Assembly: GCF_047238265.1 (NCBI RefSeq) | Contig: NZ_JBDFMM010000001.1 | Span: forward strand, 806,001-870,000 | DNA from: Paenibacillus_F sp047238265 | Lineage (GTDB): Bacteria; Bacillota; Bacilli; Paenibacillales; NBRC-103111 | Length of the DNA: 64,000 nucleotides | Direction of reading: 5' to 3' | Shown here: positions 43,873-52,591 of the stretch, in pieces | How the letters are laid out: each line of letters opens with the position of its first letter | How positions within the stretch are numbered: the stretch's first letter is position 1 | Translations under genes and position numbers: made by a program | Notes under the pieces: model-generated | What the model saw: the letters and a program-made list of their open reading frames with translations, nothing else | What the model was told of the DNA's origin: nothing | Database searches by the model: none

Positions 43873-45135
43873 ATGCTAGGGTATCTGAAAAGTCTTTTCG
43901 AAAAAAAGCCGCCCGAGAAAGAGCGGCCGCCTTATTACAGCATCGTCTGCCCGTATTGCTTCAATAAATTCGAGCCTGACGACGTTGTGTTCCGGGCCAG
44001 TCATATCAAGGACAACGATGATGATTTCATGCTCCAGGAGGACCCGCGTCTGAACAGTTGGAGGCGCAAGTTCAACCTGTCCGAGGTGGATATGGAGGCG
44101 GTTATTCTTCCTTCGACGATTCCAGACTCATACAAGACGTACGTGCAGAATGTGCTTGTCGCCGTAACGGACCGTTACGGGGAGACGACCCGGCGGCGCT
44201 TGTGCCCTTACTGTCACAACGAGCTGCCGATTTCGGCCGGTAAAGTGCCGAGCAATATTATTTCGATCGTGGGCGCTTCGCAGGTCGGCAAGTCCGTTTA
44301 TATGACTTCGCTGATTCATACGCTCCAGCATACGACGGCTTCGAATTTTAACGCGGCCTGCATGCCGCTGAGCGCGGAAATTTCCCGTAAATTCCGGCAG
44401 CACTATCACGAACCGATCTTCGAAAGAGGCAGCATGCTGCAATCGACCAACCCGAACGAGCAGCAGGAGCCTTTTATATTCCAGTTCGTATTCAAGGATG
44501 AGCGCGAGGCTCCGCTGACGATCGTCTTTTTCGACGTGGCGGGCGAGGGTATGGTTCAAAGGGAATATCTCGATATCTATGCGTCTCATATCAAAAATTC
44601 GTCGGGGATTCTGTTTCTGGTCGACCCTCTGCAAATCCGGAGCATCCGGGACAAAATCCAGATCAATGTCGGCGGAGAGCAGGGCGAATTCGCCAACCGG
44701 TACGATGAACCGCGTGAAGTGGTTATTTCGCTGTTCGAGAATTTTATCGCCCATCAAAGTAATTCCAAAACAGACATTCCGACGGCGATCGTCCTGACGA
44801 AGAGCGATATGCTCCAGTATTTGAAAGAAGAAGACAGCGAGTACATCCAGCCGAACAGCAATGTATTCCGCAATGTCGTCCACCAGGGCTATCTCGACGC
44901 GTCCGAGTTTGAGAATATTAACGGCGAAATCGGCCGCTTTATAGAAAAGGTAGACCGTCCGTTCAAGGACGCGGTCGATGTGTATTTTTCGAATACGGCT
45001 TACTTCGCGGTTTCCGCACTGGGCACCAATCCCGTGAACAAGCAGATCTCCGGCGTCATTAATCCGACCCGGGTCGACGAGCCGTTCATCTGGCTGCTGC
45101 ACAAGCTGGGCTATATCGCGAGGAGAGATGCGTGA
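43873..45135 (+). CDS. TRAFAC-class GTPase with split zinc ribbon
   Basis: Cytoplasmic GTPase of 420 residues. Two CPYC knuckles (about residues 33-36 and 112-115) form a zinc ribbon that frames about 75 residues. The G domain follows: P-loop GASQVGKS (about 133-140), G3-type FFDVAGEG, G4-type LTKSD (Thr-Lys-x-Asp in place of Asn-Lys-x-Asp) and a G5-like SALGT. It fits the double-GTPase (DO-GTPase2-like) TRAFAC families I recall from NTPase-centred bacterial conflict systems. GAGGAG precedes ATG 43873. The stop overlaps the GAP1-like gene by one base, which pairs GTPase and partner. Confidence 0.8.
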   Translation: MLGYLKSLFEKKPPEKERPPYYSIVCPYCFNKFEPDDVVFRASHIKDNDDDFMLQEDPRLNSWRRKFNLSEVDMEAVILPSTIPDSYKTYVQNVLVAVTDRYGETTRRRLCPYCHNELPISAGKVPSNIISIVGASQVGKSVYMTSLIHTLQHTTASNFNAACMPLSAEISRKFRQHYHEPIFERGSMLQSTNPNEQQEPFIFQFVFKDEREAPLTIVFFDVAGEGMVQREYLDIYASHIKNSSGILFLVDPLQIRSIRDKIQINVGGEQGEFANRYDEPREVVISLFENFIAHQSNSKTDIPTAIVLTKSDMLQYLKEEDSEYIQPNSNVFRNVVHQGYLDASEFENINGEIGRFIEKVDRPFKDAVDVYFSNTAYFAVSALGTNPVNKQISGVINPTRVDEPFIWLLHKLGYIARRDA

Positions 45136-48032
45136 TGCGGAAAAACATTCAACAGCAGCTGTTTACGCGGGACCGCGAGGGGGTCTTCCGCACAAGCGAA
45201 GGATTCGATACGGTTGCCAAGTCCCCGGGGCTGGACAATTCCTTTATCAAATCCGCGCTGCATCCTTACTGCGTCTATAAGGCGCCGCAGGAGCTTCTGG
45301 AACGCGGAGAAGAGAACTCCGGGCTGTATCCGGAGTCGGTCGTCGCTTACCATGCGGAGAACGGGGATTTCGTGATCGGCCGCAGCATCTACGTGGCGAC
45401 GGACTTCACGGGACAGCGCAGCGCTTCCTTCACGCACCAGTATGTGATTCCGAAGGAGCGCAAAGAGGCGTTCATCCGCGAACCGCGCCGCATTTTCGGC
45501 ATCCGCGGCTTCCAGAGCCGCTACGACATCCGGTCCGGCAAGGAAATCCCCGAGCTGGAGGATATTCCGTTCGAGGAGGAAGTGCGCGCCGGCGAAGGAG
45601 ACAAACTGCTGGGGACGCTCGGAATCGACCGGGAGCTGTTCCGTCAGCTCGTCTTCGCGGTGCTTTCGTCCGTGGCGAATAAGAAGAAAGTGTTCATTTC
45701 CCTGAACACGGATATCTCCGAAAGCGCCATTTACGCCAAGCGCCTGCTGGAAATCGTGTACCGCAGTCTTCCTTACGCGGTACGCCGCCAGCTCGGCTTC
45801 ATGACCTTCAACAGCGAGCCGGAAGCGAAGCAGCATCTGCACGTCGTGTTCACGGAGAAGGGGAGCATCCGCCTGCCCGACCGCAAGATCGAGAAAGATT
45901 ACATTTTCGATTTCGCCGGCGGGCGTTTTCTGAACACGGAGCTGCCCGCCGAAGACCACGCGTATCTGGATTACGTGTGGACTCACCGCAACGATCCGGC
46001 GGAGCTCGGGAAGTATTTCGACTTCTGCGACGAAGCGGCCGCCGGGTTGGATAACCAGACCGTACTGAGCGCCGCAGCCTATTCCCGGCTGTGCGTCCTG
46101 TATGAGATCGCACAAGGCCGCACGGAGCTGTACGAACGGGACCGGGCCGCCGCCATGAACGGGATTCTGTCGTTCCTTACGACCGAATCGTCCCCGCGCA
46201 AGCCGCGCCTGAAGGAGCTGTTCGTCGGTCTTCTCACCCGCGAGGCGTCGGACCGGGAACGTACAGCCGGGGCGGATTACGTGGAAGCCGTGCTGGGCTA
46301 CGAGAAATTTGCCGAGCCGCAGGTGAAGGCCCTGATCGTACGCTGCCTCGGCATCTTCGTTTCCCGCGCCGCCGATACGTCCGCCGGCGACGGAGTTGAG
46401 AGTGCCGCCCCGCTGCTGGATCTGCTGGCCGTCCACCCGGCCGTCTTCGCCGCTGTATTCGGCGGGCTGATGAAAAGCAGTCCCGCCTTAGGCGAAGGCT
46501 ACATCCGTTACCGGATGAAGCGGATCAAGTCGGTTCAGGCTTTTACCGGCGAAGTCGGCTTCTGGCAGTCGCACAGCGAAGAGCTGATGGGAGAAGAACT
46601 GTTCTCCCGGGAAGCTTACGATCCGCTGCGCAAGCTTATGCGGACGGATCTCAGGAAGAAAGTCGCTCTGGCCCGGACGTTAACCGAATATTTTGAACAG
46701 TTGAGACAAAATTCGGCCGGAGAGAAGCGCCACGGTGTGAGGCAGTTCAGCCGGTGGATGAAACTTGCCGTGCATCTGGAGCTGGTGGACGATTTGAAGC
46801 CGAGCGGCCTGGGCATCGAAGATATCCAAGGGCTTGGGTTTCTGCTCGATCCGATCAATCCGGACCTGAAAGGTCAGGCGTCGCGCGATCAGGAGGGGGT
46901 TCTCCGCGTCTTGCAAGCGGCGTATAAGGTGCTTACGCTGGACGGGAAGAAACAATCCGAAGCGGAAGACGTGATGGCCCGTCTGGACCCCGTCGATTTG
47001 GACCGGGCGCAGCTCCTTCTTCAGAAGCTGATGCAAAACGAGGTCACACCCGCCCGCTTCGGGCAGCTGGTGTCGGCTTTCCATAAGCCGGGAACCGGCG
47101 GAAGTCCGGATCAGCAGCCCGGCTACGATTACGAGCGGCTGCTGAACTTTGTGGCCTCGGCCGGGCAGGGAACGGACACGTTTACGGATTTCGCCGCCTG
47201 GTCCGCGGAGGATATCCGTTTCCAGGACGGGAAGGACGCCATTCATCCGTATTACAAGGCGGCACTCAGCCGCGCGTTCGATGCTCATGCTCCGCACGCT
47301 TTCCGCAATAAGGCTCTATCCCGGAAGCTGCTGGAGACCGGCAATCCTTCATTCGCGGCCTTGTTCGAAGCCGTGAAACTGCGGCAGTCCGGCAAATGGG
47401 CCCGGATCTGGGCGAAAAATAAACGGAAAATCGTGCTTAGAGGCTCCATTTTTCTCGTTCTGTTCATCGTCGTAATCGCCGCGCTGTGGAAGCCGGTATC
47501 GGTCTGGATGGCTCCGACTCCGGTCGTTATCGTAGGAGATCTTCAGGAGAAAACCGGCAGCGAAACGGTGACGGTCAAAGCCTCGCTCAAGGAGCCCGAT
47601 AAACATACAAAGTTGTATGTCAACGACAAGGTCATCGAGAACGGGAGCATCGAGCTGAAATTGAACGAAGGGGAGAATCCCCTTGTTTTCAAGGCGGTAA
47701 GCAAGTCGGGCAAAAATTCCGAAACCGTGAGCAAAAAGGTGACTCTTGTACCTCGGCCGCTGCTGAAAGCGGAGCAGCCGCCATTGGCGGTAAAAGCGGC
47801 CAAAGTCACCGTGACGGCTAAAGCGGAGGACGGCAACGATCCGAGCCCGGAAATTTATATTAATGGGCAGCTCGCCGGCACCGGCAGCGTTTCCCAGCAG
47901 GTTCAGCTGATTCCGGGCGACAATCCGATTGAGATTACGGCGAAAAACAAGCTGGGCCGTCTGAGCGAGCCCGTCCGCTATACCGTGAAATCGAACGCTG
48001 TGCCCGTGGGTCCTCCTGCCGGAACGAGATAG
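45135..48032 (+). CDS. GAP1-like GTPase-associated membrane protein with extracytoplasmic Ig-like repeats
   Basis: Protein of 965 residues. The N-terminus (about 1-130; IQQQLFTRDREGVFRTSEGF and SFIKSALHPYCVY) and the middle (KVFISLNTDISESAIYAKRL and LEIVYRSLPYAVRRQLGFM) match my recollection of the GAP1-N2 and GAP1-M domains, which occur with TRAFAC GTPases. A helical region follows. One membrane segment (about 769-790, SIFLVLFIVVIAALW) leads to two Ig-like repeats (about 795-960). So the GTPase-binding part is inside and the Ig-like part outside. ATG 45135 overlaps the GTPase stop (TGATG). A terminator lies at 48100. Role: presumably couples GTPase state to an envelope event; inference. Confidence 0.75.
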   Translation: MRKNIQQQLFTRDREGVFRTSEGFDTVAKSPGLDNSFIKSALHPYCVYKAPQELLERGEENSGLYPESVVAYHAENGDFVIGRSIYVATDFTGQRSASFTHQYVIPKERKEAFIREPRRIFGIRGFQSRYDIRSGKEIPELEDIPFEEEVRAGEGDKLLGTLGIDRELFRQLVFAVLSSVANKKKVFISLNTDISESAIYAKRLLEIVYRSLPYAVRRQLGFMTFNSEPEAKQHLHVVFTEKGSIRLPDRKIEKDYIFDFAGGRFLNTELPAEDHAYLDYVWTHRNDPAELGKYFDFCDEAAAGLDNQTVLSAAAYSRLCVLYEIAQGRTELYERDRAAAMNGILSFLTTESSPRKPRLKELFVGLLTREASDRERTAGADYVEAVLGYEKFAEPQVKALIVRCLGIFVSRAADTSAGDGVESAAPLLDLLAVHPAVFAAVFGGLMKSSPALGEGYIRYRMKRIKSVQAFTGEVGFWQSHSEELMGEELFSREAYDPLRKLMRTDLRKKVALARTLTEYFEQLRQNSAGEKRHGVRQFSRWMKLAVHLELVDDLKPSGLGIEDIQGLGFLLDPINPDLKGQASRDQEGVLRVLQAAYKVLTLDGKKQSEAEDVMARLDPVDLDRAQLLLQKLMQNEVTPARFGQLVSAFHKPGTGGSPDQQPGYDYERLLNFVASAGQGTDTFTDFAAWSAEDIRFQDGKDAIHPYYKAALSRAFDAHAPHAFRNKALSRKLLETGNPSFAALFEAVKLRQSGKWARIWAKNKRKIVLRGSIFLVLFIVVIAALWKPVSVWMAPTPVVIVGDLQEKTGSETVTVKASLKEPDKHTKLYVNDKVIENGSIELKLNEGENPLVFKAVSKSGKNSETVSKKVTLVPRPLLKAEQPPLAVKAAKVTVTAKAEDGNDPSPEIYINGQLAGTGSVSQQVQLIPGDNPIEITAKNKLGRLSEPVRYTVKSNAVPVGPPAGTR

Positions 48033-48099
48033 CGGTCCGGTGGGGCGGGCAGGTCTTTTTAACGGATACGAATAAAAAAACGAGCAAGCTTCTATCGCC

Positions 48100-48139
48100 A
48101 AAAGGCGGCCTCATCCGGTTCGGAGGGCCGCTTTTTTTA
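48100..48139. terminator. Terminator between convergent genes
   Basis: AAAGGCGGCCTC (from about 48101) pairs with GAGGGCCGC (to about 48132), one bulge, followed by TTTTTTT on the plus strand. It ends the vWA-GTPase operon; on the minus strand it may also serve the YdeI-like gene. Confidence 0.8.
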
Positions 48140-48161
48140 TGTAAGCTATAGGGAACCGGCA

Positions 48162-48755
48162 CTAATCGTCTAATCCTTTTCCATCGAGTATTTGCTGCCT
48201 GTATTTCCCGATTCTCGACACGCGGGTTTTGGATTGTTTGGGCTGGGAAAAATAAAAGATGTAGGCTCTTTGACGTCCCGGCGTCAAGGCTTCAAAAGCG
48301 GTTTTCAAGGCGGGGGTTTCATCGAATGCAGTTTGAAGTTCTTCGGGGATGACGTATTCGTCCGTCTTTTTAAAATTCACTTCCAAACCGGCTTTTTCGA
48401 CCTCGACGGCTTCAAGAATATAGGCTTTTAAAACGGGTTCCATCCCGGTGATTTCCTGCACATTGGTGAACCGGATCTGGCGCCCCGCCTGTACATTCTC
48501 GGTTTGTTGGATGAGAATACCATGGGGATTTTTTAACAAGGAGCCTTTGTGAAACAGAAGCGCACAGTATTCTTTAAATCCATGTATAAGCACGATGTTT
48601 TTATTTTGAAACGTGTAACAAGGGTGCATCCACTTAAAATCTTCCTGGAGTCCGCAGTCAAGAACGATGCTTCTCAGCTTCTCATATTCTTCTTTCCACT
48701 TACTGGACTTGTTTAAAAATGCATCGACTTTAGGATTTAATGTCTGGTTTGTCAT
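48162..48755 (-). CDS. YdeI-like protein (DUF1801 / bacteriocin-protection type)
   Basis: Protein of 197 residues, cytoplasmic. The N-terminal DUF1801-type domain has WKEEYEKLRSIVLDCGLQEDFKW and HPCYTFQNKNIVLIHGFKEY. The C-terminal YdeI-type tail has GRQRAYIFYFSQPKQSKTRVSRIGK, an end conserved in these proteins (given here as residues about 165-189). Function is poorly known; family names mention protection from bacteriocin or an OmpD link. The gene looks AT-richer than its surroundings. AACAGGGGTG precedes ATG 48755. Probably monocistronic. Confidence 0.8.
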   Translation of the reverse strand: MTNQTLNPKVDAFLNKSSKWKEEYEKLRSIVLDCGLQEDFKWMHPCYTFQNKNIVLIHGFKEYCALLFHKGSLLKNPHGILIQQTENVQAGRQIRFTNVQEITGMEPVLKAYILEAVEVEKAGLEVNFKKTDEYVIPEELQTAFDETPALKTAFEALTPGRQRAYIFYFSQPKQSKTRVSRIGKYRQQILDGKGLDD

Positions 48756-49083
48756 TTTGGAACACCCCTGTTCATTTTTTTCTTTGTATTCGACGCTGTG
48801 CTCCGGTACTCCTTGCCGTCAAGGCAGCGAATTCATGCCTAGCCTGGCTGTGCTCTGCCGATTTGCAAGCGGGACAATGCAGGTGAGGGAGCCACAGAAC
48901 CGGGTAACCCGTGCTACTTTTCGGAAAAGCCTGCCGCCACCCTATAGTCAGCATGCCACAAAGCCGATCAGAGAAAACGTATCGGGTAAAGGACGGAAAA
49001 CGGGCTTGATAAATACGGTCTGACGGCTACCCGCCCATATTTTTCCCCTCTCCGGCTACACGCACTTTGCCCGAAAAAATGAC
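48756..49083. other. Gene-poor spacer between two minus-strand genes
   Basis: 328 bases with no convincing reading frame or known element on either strand. It should contain the promoter of the YdeI-like gene near its left end, but no clear -10/-35 pair could be assigned. Confidence 0.5.
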
Positions 49084-49117
49084 AAAAAAACACCACTGCC
49101 GGGAAGGCAGTGGTGTT
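49084..49117 (-). terminator. Terminator of the opu-TIR minus-strand genes
   Basis: AACACCACTGCC and GGCAGTGGTGTT pair perfectly over 12 bases around GGGAA, with a T-run on the minus strand (the A-run at 49084-49090). Confidence 0.85.
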
Positions 49118-49129
49118 CGGCGTGCGCGC

Positions 49130-49564
49130 TTATTGCCCTGTTAGCTCCAGGATCGCCTGCACGATCGCTTCCGCGTCCCAGCCGACAATCCGGTCGGCAT
49201 TCTGCTTCACGATCAGGGAAGGCTCCCCCGAATCCGGGGGCCGGACGGCTATAAGCGGCTTGTTCATTTCGCTTGTGGCCGCGATGATCTCTTTGTTGAT
49301 CCATCTGCTGTAAGCGGCAGGCGCGTCGGCCGGAATGAGCACGGCTTGGCAGTACTTCATCTTGCCGCGTACAGCCTCGTAGAGGGATCTTTCGTTATCC
49401 GAGTCCGCCGCCGGATGATCTTCCGGCAGCAGAAACGTATCGAAGCGTAAACCGCGGCCGCGGCAGGTTTGCAGCAGCGCGGCCAGCCCACGGTAGGCCG
49501 ACCTGTCATTCCAGGCACAGCTCAGATACAGGCTGGTTTTATAAGGCTTTGCGGGGGGCCGCAC
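49130..49564 (-). CDS. TIR-like (MTH538/DUF1863-type) domain protein
   Basis: Protein of 144 residues. The whole length resembles MTH538-type TIR-like domains: SLYLSCAWNDRSAYRGLAALL, a middle AVLIPADAPAAYSRWINKEI with the helix-C Glu, then NKPLIAVRPPDSGEP and NADRIVGWDAEAIVQAI. This family is structurally related to TIR domains and includes ThsB-type partners of bacterial defence systems, but many members have unknown roles. GTG 49564 has AAGGAGG 8 bases upstream. It is 27 bases downstream of the opuAC-like gene and shares its terminator, so it is probably co-transcribed with a betaine transporter, an unusual setting. Enzyme activity is not predictable from sequence here. Confidence 0.6.
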   Translation of the reverse strand: MRPPAKPYKTSLYLSCAWNDRSAYRGLAALLQTCRGRGLRFDTFLLPEDHPAADSDNERSLYEAVRGKMKYCQAVLIPADAPAAYSRWINKEIIAATSEMNKPLIAVRPPDSGEPSLIVKQNADRIVGWDAEAIVQAILELTGQ

Positions 49565-49591
49565 ATAGATCGCCTCCTTGGAAACGCGGTT

Positions 49592-50443
49592 TTATTCGAT
49601 GCCCTTGATCCAGGCGTTCACTTTGTCGGCGTTCGCGTCGGCCCATTCCTTGGCCGCATCTTCCGGCGATTTGCCTTCCTGGATGGCGACCATTACCTTG
49701 GCCATGTCGTCCGGGGTCCATTCGAACTGATCGAGGAACTTGTAGGCGTTCGGCTGATCTTCTTTCAACCCTTTGCGGGCCAGGGTGCGGATCTCTTCTT
49801 CACCGCCGTAAACGCCTTTGGGATCGGCTAAATATTTCAGCTCCATCTTGGCGAACATCCAGTGCGGCGTCCAGCCGGTAACGACGACCGGCTTCTGCTC
49901 TTTATACGCCTTCTGCAACTCCTGAGCCATGGCGGCCGAAGAGCTTTCAACCAGCTTGTAGCCGGAGAGGCCGTAGTCGGCGACCGCTTTTTCCGTGGAC
50001 ATCATAATGCCCGCTCCGGGTTCGATCCCGATGATCTGGTTGTTCAGCGACGCGCTGACATCGGCTTTCTTGAGATCCTCGATCGAGTCGATCTTCATAT
50101 AAGCGGGAACGGCGAGTCCCGTCTTCGTGCCTTTCAGATTCGCGCCGAGATCCTCCACGCTGGATTTGTATTTCTCCAGGTAGGAGGCGTGAGTGCCGGG
50201 CAGCCAGGCGGCTACCATGGCATCCGCGCTTCCGTCGGCGATACCGGCCCACATCGGCCCGGCGTCAACCTGAAGCATTTCGACTTTGTAGCCCAGTTTG
50301 CTCTCCAGGACGTACTTGACGACGTTCGTGCTGGCAATCTCCGAATCCCAGGCTACGTACGCGAGCTTGACGGATTTGCCTTTGGCGCCTCCGGTGGAAC
50401 AACCGGCGACGAGAGCAACGGCGAGAACGACGGACAACAACAA
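49592..50443 (-). CDS. opuAC: Glycine betaine ABC transporter substrate-binding lipoprotein (OpuAC type)
   Basis: OpuAC-like binding protein, about 283 residues from TTG 50443. The lipobox VAGC is near the start. The mature part begins KSVKLAYVAWDSEIASTNVVKY and contains WAGIADGSADAMVAAWLPGTH and VTGWTPHWMF, whose Trp residues fit an aromatic box for quaternary amines. The basic part of the signal peptide is missing in this frame. GTG 50473 in another frame gives MFSLFLKNG, and adding one A to the A-run at 50455-50460 would give MFSLFLKKWSLLLSVV, a normal lipoprotein signal. So a one-base deletion at the start is suspected. Works with OpuAA/OpuAB, osmoprotectant uptake. Confidence 0.85.
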   Translation of the reverse strand: MLLSVVLAVALVAGCSTGGAKGKSVKLAYVAWDSEIASTNVVKYVLESKLGYKVEMLQVDAGPMWAGIADGSADAMVAAWLPGTHASYLEKYKSSVEDLGANLKGTKTGLAVPAYMKIDSIEDLKKADVSASLNNQIIGIEPGAGIMMSTEKAVADYGLSGYKLVESSSAAMAQELQKAYKEQKPVVVTGWTPHWMFAKMELKYLADPKGVYGGEEEIRTLARKGLKEDQPNAYKFLDQFEWTPDDMAKVMVAIQEGKSPEDAAKEWADANADKVNAWIKGIE

Positions 50444-50475
50444 ACTCCATTTTTTAAAAATAACGAGAACACCCC

Positions 50476-51312
50476 TTATTTCGATTTTTTCTTTTTAAAC
50501 ACATTCTGGGTCAAACGGTCCAGCAGGATAGCCATAATGACGATGGCGATACCGGCTTCGAAGCCGACGCCTGTCTTGGCCTGCGTGACGGCACGATAGA
50601 CATAAGCGCCGACACCCTGTGCGCCGATCATCGACGAGATGACGACCATGGACAGGGACAGCATGATGGTCTGGTTCACGCCGGCCATAATTGTCGGCAT
50701 CGCGATCGGAAGCTGCAGCTTGACCAGCTTCTGGGCCGGTGTCGAGCCGAAGGCGTCGGCCGCCTCTACGAGCTCTTCCGGCACTTGCCGGATGCCGAGG
50801 TTGGTCAGTCGGATCGTAGGCGGAATCGCGAAAATGATCGAAGCGATTACGCCCGGCACGACGCCGAGAGAGAAGAACGACACGGCGGGAAGCAGGTAGA
50901 CGAAGGCGGGCATCGTCTGCATGAAGTCGAGCACCGGCGTCACGATATTTTGCAGCAGCGTATGCCGCGCGCAGAGAATACCGATCGGCACTCCGATCAG
51001 GATGGACAGGATGGATGCCGTCAGGACGAGCGCAAGCGACTGCATGGACAGCTCCCAGAAGCCCAGGTTGTCGATCAGCAGCAGGCCGATAAACGCGAAA
51101 AGCGCGATCCGCCAGCGGCCGATCCAGTAGGCGAGCGCCGTGATCAGAAGGATCAGAACGAGCGCGGGAAGCGCGGTCAGAGCGGTCTCGATGGAGCCGA
51201 CCATAGCGGCGATAACCGCTTTGATGGCGCCGAAGAGCGGCCCGAAATGATCGGTGAGCCAGCTTTCGAGGAATTCGATCCAACTGCCGAGCGGAAGTTT
51301 AGGAAGGTTCAT
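50476..51312 (-). CDS. opuAB: Glycine betaine ABC transporter permease (OpuAB type)
   Basis: Membrane protein of 278 residues, about six to seven hydrophobic segments. The N-terminus PLGSWIEFLESWLTDHFGPLF is the amphipathic OpuAB/ProW start, and the ATPase-docking loop is EELVEAADAFGSTPAQKLVK. It ends in a Lys-rich tail (NVFKKKKSK). Its start overlaps the OpuAA stop by 4 bases (ATGA). It forms the channel for betaine import together with OpuAA and OpuAC. Confidence 0.92.
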   Translation of the reverse strand: MNLPKLPLGSWIEFLESWLTDHFGPLFGAIKAVIAAMVGSIETALTALPALVLILLITALAYWIGRWRIALFAFIGLLLIDNLGFWELSMQSLALVLTASILSILIGVPIGILCARHTLLQNIVTPVLDFMQTMPAFVYLLPAVSFFSLGVVPGVIASIIFAIPPTIRLTNLGIRQVPEELVEAADAFGSTPAQKLVKLQLPIAMPTIMAGVNQTIMLSLSMVVISSMIGAQGVGAYVYRAVTQAKTGVGFEAGIAIVIMAILLDRLTQNVFKKKKSK

Positions 51313-52508
51313 CGCGCAACACCCGCTTCCGGTTCCGCATTTCCGGCCAAGGCCGAAAGTACCGCTCCTTTAATAACGATGCCTTTAAGACGGTCTTCCT
51401 CGTCCACGACCGCAACGGGAAGCCGGGTTTCGGACATCATTTCGAACAGGTCGTTCAGAAGTGTTCCGGGTGAAACAGTCGGAATAGAGCGCTGCATGAC
51501 CTGCTCCAGCGACTTGCCCTCCTTGAGAGCCTGGAGGGCGTCTTCCGCGGTCACGATTCCTAGCAGCTTCATCCCTTTGCTCGTCAGGTACAAGCTGGAT
51601 ACGCCGCTGTCGCGCATAAGCTGAAGGGCTACCCGCGGTCCTCTTTCGAGGGAGATCGTTTCCGGCTTTTTCATCACATGGGCCGCCGTAAGAACTTTGG
51701 ACAAATCCACGTCTTCGACGAAGCGTTCCACATATTTGTTGGCCGGCTGAATCAGAATTTCCTCCGGCGTGCCGATCTGGACGATGGTGCCGTCTTTCAT
51801 GAGCGCGATCCGGTCGCCGATGCGCAGCGCTTCGTCCAGATCATGTGTAATGAAGACGATCGTTTTCTTCAATTTGGACTGGAGCTCCAGCAGTTCGAGC
51901 TGCATGTCCTTGCGGATAAGCGGGTCCAGCGCGCTGAACGCTTCATCCATAAGCAGGATCTCGGGGTCGTTGGCCAGTACGCGGGCGAGCCCGACGCGCT
52001 GCTGCATACCGCCGCTGAGCTGGTCCGGACGGCTGTCTTCCCAGCCTTCGAGTCCGACCGACTTCAGAGCGGCGCGTGCCATTTCGGTTCTCTTTTTACG
52101 ATCGACACCCTGAATTTCAAGTCCGTATTCCGCATTTTCAAGTACGGTCCGGTGCGGGAAAAGAGCGAATTTCTGAAACACCATCCCGATATTTTTCCGT
52201 CTGAATTGACGGAGCTGCTCGGGGTTCATTTTAAGCACATCGGTTCCGTTAAAAAGAACCTGGCCTCCCGTCGGCTCGATGAGCCGGTTTAACAGACGGA
52301 CAAGCGTCGATTTGCCGCTTCCCGACAGTCCCATAATGACGAAAATTTCTCCTTGCTCAATCGAAAATTCCGCCTTATTGACCCCCACGGTCAGTCTGTG
52401 TTCTTTCAAAATCTGTTCTTTGGTGCGGCCTTGATCCAGCAGGGTCAAAGCTCTCTTGGGGTCCGATCCGAATACTTTGGTAAGTTGTTTTACCTCAATG
52501 ATAGGCAT
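51309..52508 (-). CDS. opuAA: Glycine betaine ABC transporter ATP-binding protein with CBS domains (OpuAA type)
   Basis: ATPase of 399 residues. Walker A is GLSGSGKST, the Q-loop is in MVFQKFALFPHRT, the signature is LSGGMQQRVGLAR and Walker B is ILLMDEAFSALDP. Two CBS domains form the C-terminal third (about 275-395, for example GIVTAEDALQAL). In OpuA they respond to ionic strength or cyclic di-AMP. AAGGAGG lies just upstream of ATG 52508. First gene of the opuAA-AB-AC unit, divergent from the GbsR-type regulator gene. Confidence 0.93.
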   Translation of the reverse strand: MPIIEVKQLTKVFGSDPKRALTLLDQGRTKEQILKEHRLTVGVNKAEFSIEQGEIFVIMGLSGSGKSTLVRLLNRLIEPTGGQVLFNGTDVLKMNPEQLRQFRRKNIGMVFQKFALFPHRTVLENAEYGLEIQGVDRKKRTEMARAALKSVGLEGWEDSRPDQLSGGMQQRVGLARVLANDPEILLMDEAFSALDPLIRKDMQLELLELQSKLKKTIVFITHDLDEALRIGDRIALMKDGTIVQIGTPEEILIQPANKYVERFVEDVDLSKVLTAAHVMKKPETISLERGPRVALQLMRDSGVSSLYLTSKGMKLLGIVTAEDALQALKEGKSLEQVMQRSIPTVSPGTLLNDLFEMMSETRLPVAVVDEEDRLKGIVIKGAVLSALAGNAEPEAGVAR

Positions 52509-52555
52509 GTGGACCTCCTTTCCTGGGTCTTTTGACTGGCTTGCTGACTTGTTTC

Positions 52556-52585
52556 AGTGTAACGGCATTCTTTTTTGACCGTCAA
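52556..52585 (-). promoter_or_regulatory. Probable opu promoter
   Basis: On the minus strand TTGACG (52585-52580) and TACACT (52561-52556) are separated by 18 bases, about 48 bases ahead of opuAA. Confidence 0.55.
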
Positions 52586-52591
52586 AGTCCG

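Noticed and set aside
30362..48032. Calling the cluster a proven anti-phage system
   Set aside because: Domain combination is suggestive only; no effector nuclease or toxin with clear catalytic residues was found in the cluster.
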